Shown here: piece by piece, positions 60,545 through 64,000 of the stretch
Numbering within the stretch: the stretch's first letter is position 1
Layout of the letters: every line of letters begins with the position of its first letter
From: Haloimpatiens lingqiaonensis
GTDB lineage: Bacteria; Bacillota; Clostridia; Clostridiales; Clostridiaceae
DNA: 64,000 nt
NCBI RefSeq assembly: GCF_044502415.1
Contig: NZ_CP172402.1
Direction: 5' to 3' (one strand)
Notes under the pieces: model-generated
What the model was told of the DNA's origin: nothing
The model's input: only the letters and a program-made list of their open reading frames with translations
Database searches by the model: none
Position numbers and translations under genes: made by a program

Positions 60545-60775
60545 AAAAATCTGCTTTTAATTCCGTGATAAATGTGAAATTTTGGACTTGAACAATACGC
60601 CAAGAACTTCTAATATTTGTCCATTTAAAGCCCCTAAAGTTTTCAAACTCACTCGTTCCTCGCTCAGGCAATGAAAACTTCTTAACGGTGCTTTAAATGG
60701 ACAAATAAAGAAGTTCTAAGGCTAGTTCAATAGTCCTAAATTTCACATTTATCACTCCATTAAAAGCAGATTTTT
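60545..60775 (+). repeat. Palindrome P5 (232 bp family)
   Basis: This 231-nt copy has the common arm type and the best-conserved centre (AAACTCACTCGTTCCTCGCT). It starts 28 nt after the Fe-ADH stop on the same strand. Outer flanks AAGTAAGT on both sides extend the pairing as in P2. Confidence 0.92.
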
Positions 60776-60883
60776 CAGTTACAGAGTACTTACTTTGAGG
60801 GGGAAGAAGGCCTACTAAAGGATGATTTTCCTCCACTGCGTTGCGGAAAATCTTTAATTGAATATGAAGAATGGTATAGTGGG

Positions 60884-60926
60884 AAAAGGTATAACTGATT
60901 CATTAAATGAAGTGGTTATACCTTTT
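60884..60926 (+). repeat. 43-nt hairpin module in array F
   Basis: AAAAGGTATAAC/GTTATACCTTTT outer stem and TTCATT/AATGAA inner stem, followed by T-rich sequence, so it may act as the Fe-ADH terminator. It is homologous to 9443-9485 and to the hairpin at about 39842-39884. Confidence 0.8.
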
Positions 60927-61367
60927 CTTTTAAGGGCTTAAAAAATCTTTTATTGGCGGTAGCCAGCGAAAATATAGAAATATTAAATATTAAATATTAA
61001 ATATCAAATATCAAATAATGTTGAAATTCCTATGGAATTTCTTAAATTAGAATTTGTATAGGAAGTAAGAATTAAGTAATAGGTAAAAAGTAAGAAGTAA
61101 GGGTTAAGGGAGATTTTCCTCCACTATGTTCTGGAAAATCCCTAATTAAATAAATATAATAATAAAACAAGCCAATAGGTAAAAAATCAGAAGTTGAGCA
61201 CTTAAAAATTTATTTTGGCGTAGCCCGCTGATTTATAATAAAGGATTTATTAAGATTTATACAAACAACGGCCTTCCGGCAAAATGAAAACTATTTAATT
61301 TCAATTCTCAAATCATAGGAACTGGAATATACATTATTATGCAAAGAATATACGGGGAGTGTAAGTT

Positions 61368-61943
61368 TTGATAAATATAATTTGGTTTATTATTTTAGTT
61401 TCAAGTATAGTGTTTGGAATAGTCACGGGAAATGGAGAAGTTATATCAAAATCCATTGTAAAAACTACATATTCCACAGTAGAGCTTATGATTAGACTAG
61501 TAGGTATGATGTGCCTTTGGTGTGGAGTTATGAGAATAGCTCAGGAAAGTGGGCTCACGGATAAGCTGGCAAAAGGGTTAAGGCCTATACTTAAAAAATT
61601 ATTTAAAAGTGCAGGGAGGGATGAAAAAGCTTTAGGAAATATAATTATGAATTTAACTGCAAATATGATGGGACTTTCCAATGCAGCTACTCCTTTTGGA
61701 ATTAAAGCTATGGAAGATATGCAAAGGTTAAATCCAGACAAACACAGAGCTAGTGACGATATGGCTCTCTTTTTAGTACTAAATGCAGCATGTATTCAAA
61801 TAGTTCCTACCTCAGTAATCTCCATAAGAGCTGCAGCTAACTCTCAAAATCCCGCCAGCATAATGATACCAGCCATAATAGCCACAGGCACTGCCGCAGT
61901 GGTGGGATGTATTTGCTGCAAAGTGCTTCAGAAATATTTTTAG
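61368..61943 (+). CDS. spmA: Spore maturation protein A
   Basis: This 191-aa membrane protein of the nucleoside-recognition (Gate) domain family has about five hydrophobic segments and the conserved NLTANMMGLSNAATPFGIKA (near residue 95). SpmA and SpmB are needed for spore-core dehydration, probably as a transporter pair. The start is TTG 61368 with GGGGAG upstream. spmB follows after 105 nt. Confidence 0.93.
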   Translation: MINIIWFIILVSSIVFGIVTGNGEVISKSIVKTTYSTVELMIRLVGMMCLWCGVMRIAQESGLTDKLAKGLRPILKKLFKSAGRDEKALGNIIMNLTANMMGLSNAATPFGIKAMEDMQRLNPDKHRASDDMALFLVLNAACIQIVPTSVISIRAAANSQNPASIMIPAIIATGTAAVVGCICCKVLQKYF

Positions 61944-61949
61944 AATGTA

Positions 61950-62035
61950 AAATGAGGGACTAGGGAGTTAATTATAGGGGATAGGGAGCAATAATGCTAG
62001 CTCTCTAGCCCTCTAATCCCCTAGCCCCCTATATT
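61950..62035 (+). repeat. CTAG/CCCT-rich inverted repeat between spmA and spmB
   Basis: AGGGGATAGGGAGC faces GCTAGCTCTCTAGCCCT across a 6-nt loop, and further CCCCTAGCCCCCTAT units follow. Related CTAGAGGGC units occur at 37150-37215. It would form a strong but imperfect hairpin between two operon genes. Confidence 0.55.
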
Positions 62036-62048
62036 TGGGGGTGTAAAA

Positions 62049-62567
62049 GTGGATTATGTTATAAAATCGATAATTCCTATAGTTATAGGTCTTATAGTTA
62101 TATATGGTATGAAAAATGGGGTTAAGGTTTATGAATGTTTTGTGGAGGGTGCTAAAGATGGCATAGGCATATGTGTGAAGATATTTCCATATTTATTGGC
62201 AATGCTAATAGCAGTGGGGGTTTTTACAGATTCAAGGCTTTTAGATGCTTTTATTAATCTTGTAAGGCCAGTTGTTAAAATCATAGGTCTTCCACCAGAA
62301 GTAGTGCCACTGGTAATGGTGAAACCTCTTTCTGGCAGTGGGGCTTTAGGCGTGTTCACAGACATTTTAAAAAGGTATGGAGCAGATAGTTATATAGGAT
62401 TAGTAGCTTCCATAGTTATGGGATCAACAGAAACCATATTTTATACACTTACAGTTTATTATGGTGCAGTAAAAATAAAAAACATAAGACACACACTGTG
62501 GGCAGCAATATTTGCTGATTTAACAGCAATAATCATGGCAGTAACTTTAGTAAGATTGATGTTTTGA
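62049..62567 (+). CDS. spmB: Spore maturation protein B
   Basis: This 172-aa Gate-domain membrane protein is the partner of SpmA, with the conserved PPEVVPLVMVKPLSGSGALG (near residue 80) and GSTETIFYTLTVYYG (near 125). Start GTG 62049 with GGGGGTG upstream. The operon order spmA-spmB is conserved in spore formers. Confidence 0.93.
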   Translation: MDYVIKSIIPIVIGLIVIYGMKNGVKVYECFVEGAKDGIGICVKIFPYLLAMLIAVGVFTDSRLLDAFINLVRPVVKIIGLPPEVVPLVMVKPLSGSGALGVFTDILKRYGADSYIGLVASIVMGSTETIFYTLTVYYGAVKIKNIRHTLWAAIFADLTAIIMAVTLVRLMF

Positions 62568-62777
62568 TAGATTATATAGATTTAATAGGATTTTTAAATA
62601 TACTAGGGTTGTGAAGGAAAATGGAGAAATCATTAGATAGAATGGCATCAAAGAATTAAAAGGTATTAAATAACTCTTTTAAACGTAAATTGCACTTGAT
62701 TTTGTTCCAGTTTTTTAATATAATGTTTATAAATTCTTAACAAAGCAATAATTTAAATAAAAGGAGGCGCTTAAGAA

Positions 62778-63503
62778 ATGATAGAATTAATGGGGGTAAA
62801 TAAAACTTATAATGGCAGCGCTTATGCTGTAAAGGACTTAAATTTAAACATAAGAGATGGTGAAATATTTGGATTTTTAGGTCCTAATGGTGCAGGAAAA
62901 ACTACTACAATAAAGATGATAACAGGTATATTGTCATCTACTGATGGAAACATAAAAATAAATGGTATAGACATAGTGAAGGAGCCATTAAAGGCTAAAA
63001 AGATATTTGGTTTTGTACCTGATAACCCAGATATATTTTTAAGATTAAAGGGAATAGAATATCTTAATTTTATGGCGGATGCATATGATGTTTCTGCAGA
63101 GGAGAGAAAAGAGAGAATAAAGAATTTAAGTGAAAGATTTCAAATGGAAGCTGCTTTAAATGACCAAATTCAAAGTTATTCCCATGGTATGAGACAAAAA
63201 ATAGTTATAATGGGTGTTCTAATACATAATCCAGAGGTGTGGATATTAGACGAGCCTATGACAGGTTTAGATCCAAAGTCTTCTTATTTATTAAAAGAGA
63301 TGATGAGGGAACATGCAAATTCCGGTAAAACAGTATTTTTCTCTACCCACGTTTTAGAGGTAGCAGAAAAAATCTGTGATAGAGTAGCTATAATAAACAA
63401 AGGTAAAATCTTATTCTGCGGTACATTAGAAGAAATGAGAGAACACTTTAAAGAAAATGAATCTCTTGAAAAAATGTTCTTGGAGATGACTGAAAATGAG
63501 TAA
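62778..63503 (+). CDS. ABC transporter ATP-binding protein
   Basis: This 241-aa ABC-2-type exporter ATPase has Walker A GPNGAGKTT (near residue 35), signature SYSHGMRQK (near 135), Walker B VWILDEPMTGLD and the H-loop FFSTHVLEV. SD GGAGG precedes ATG 62778. Its last 8 nt overlap the start of the permease gene, so the two are coupled. The cargo is unknown. Confidence 0.92.
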   Translation: MIELMGVNKTYNGSAYAVKDLNLNIRDGEIFGFLGPNGAGKTTTIKMITGILSSTDGNIKINGIDIVKEPLKAKKIFGFVPDNPDIFLRLKGIEYLNFMADAYDVSAEERKERIKNLSERFQMEAALNDQIQSYSHGMRQKIVIMGVLIHNPEVWILDEPMTGLDPKSSYLLKEMMREHANSGKTVFFSTHVLEVAEKICDRVAIINKGKILFCGTLEEMREHFKENESLEKMFLEMTENE

Positions 63504-64000
63504 ATGTTGGCTTTTAATAAAAATATTTTTAAAAACTAATAAAGAGGGATTTCAGCAGAATAAGAAAAAAAGTAAATTTAAATTAAATGAGAAACTTATG
63601 TATTTAATTCTTATAATAGCATTTTTACCTTTAGCATTTATGATAGGAGATATGGTATCTAATTTCTATGAGGGCTTAGAGGTGATTAATCAGCAGGGCA
63701 TGATATTAGGAATAGGCTTTGCAATATCTAGCTTGTTAATATTTTTCTTTGGAATAATCTATTGTATAAATACCATGTATTTTGCTAAGGATGTGGAAAA
63801 TATTTTGCCACTACCTTTTAAGCCTTGGGAAATAGTAACAGCTAAGTTTGTAACAATCTTAATATATGAGTATTTAACAGAAGCTATATTCATGATTCCA
63901 ATAGTAGTAGTATATGGAATAAAAAGTGGAGCAACGGTTTTATATTACCTGTATAGTACAATTGTATTTTTAACATTGCCTATAGTTCCATTAGTTATTT
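63496..64000 (+). CDS. ABC transporter permease (5' part, runs off the window)
   Basis: ATG 63496 lies inside the end of the ATPase gene and opens a frame that stays open to the window edge (MSKCWLLIKIFLKTNKEGFQ ...). Hydrophobic segments appear at about residues 36-52, 70-90, 118-135 and 145-168. This is the membrane partner of the preceding ATPase. The C-terminal part is not visible. Confidence 0.85.
   Translation, partial: MSKCWLLIKIFLKTNKEGFQQNKKKSKFKLNEKLMYLILIIAFLPLAFMIGDMVSNFYEGLEVINQQGMILGIGFAISSLLIFFFGIIYCINTMYFAKDVENILPLPFKPWEIVTAKFVTILIYEYLTEAIFMIPIVVVYGIKSGATVLYYLYSTIVFLTLPIVPLVI

Larger units (their letters stand above)
60518..61340 (+). repeat. Composite hairpin-repeat array F (3' of the Fe-ADH gene)
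   Basis: In order: palindrome P5 (60545-60775), GATTTTCC/GGAAAATC (60822-60853), the 43-nt hairpin (60884-60926), GGCGGTAGCCAGC, AAATATT/AAATATC repeats, GAAATTCCTATGGAATTTC, a GATTTTCC/GGAAAATC hairpin (about 61111-61140), an IS-end-like module (61188-61240) and a CGGCCTTCCGG hairpin (about 61273-61290). spmA starts just after it. Confidence 0.87.

Overview
The window is AT-rich, low-GC Gram-positive DNA and almost certainly comes from a spore-forming Clostridium. It carries spmA/spmB, an H-type small acid-soluble spore protein, a LysM-GH18 spore-cortex type hydrolase, a reverse rubrerythrin, a glycyl-radical hydroxyproline dehydratase with proC, a 2-hydroxyacyl-CoA-dehydratase-type iron-sulfur protein and a CstA transporter. 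A proteolytic, amino-acid-fermenting species of the C. sporogenes/C. botulinum type would fit, but I cannot fix the species. No rRNA, tRNA or CRISPR array was seen.

Layout. 0-2 kb: an IS110-family element with a structured non-coding end. 1.9-8.3 kb: a ribose operon (rbsK-D-A-C-B, then rbsR). 8.3-12.7 kb: a large non-coding repeat cluster, then an IS4-like element (IS A) that splits a YitT-family membrane-protein gene lying downstream of a cobalamin riboswitch. 13-19.2 kb: M3 peptidase, two membrane-protein loci, Nudix hydrolase and an MNT/HEPN pair. 19.2-27.7 kb: an amino-acid symporter, a cupin regulator and a hydroxyproline/proline locus (frameshifted activase, HypD, ProC, X-Pro aminopeptidase). 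27.7-37.1 kb: DMT and MATE transporters, two tandem IS copies (B and C), a DEAD-box helicase and a spore hydrolase. 37.1-40.3 kb: a second copy of the repeat cluster, interrupted by IS D. 40.3-47.5 kb: an iron-sulfur reductase, a cold-shock protein, a VWA protein, ispF, a DnaA-box cluster and a polysaccharide deacetylase. 48-64 kb: a two-component system beside envelope-sensor-like proteins, GAPDH, CstA, an ArsA-like ATPase pair, PerR-type reverse rubrerythrin, SASP, Fe-ADH, spmAB and an ABC exporter.

The most unusual content is non-coding. Five copies of a 231-233 bp palindrome sit just after stop codons (rbsR, yitT, hgdB-like, deacetylase, Fe-ADH), always in the orientation of the upstream gene. 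Their arms differ between copies, yet the two arms of each copy still pair. They head mosaic arrays of smaller hairpin modules kept in a constant order. Four IS4-like copies with clear 9-bp target duplications (A-D) are scattered through the region. One lies inside such an array, and the uninterrupted version of its target is present elsewhere in the window.

Functionally the genes point to scavenging of ribose, peptides, proline/hydroxyproline and possibly cobalamin, to envelope and spore maintenance, and to protection from oxygen. Several loci look damaged or rewired: yitT is split, the HypD activase is frameshifted, and the MATE gene is separated from its probable terminator.
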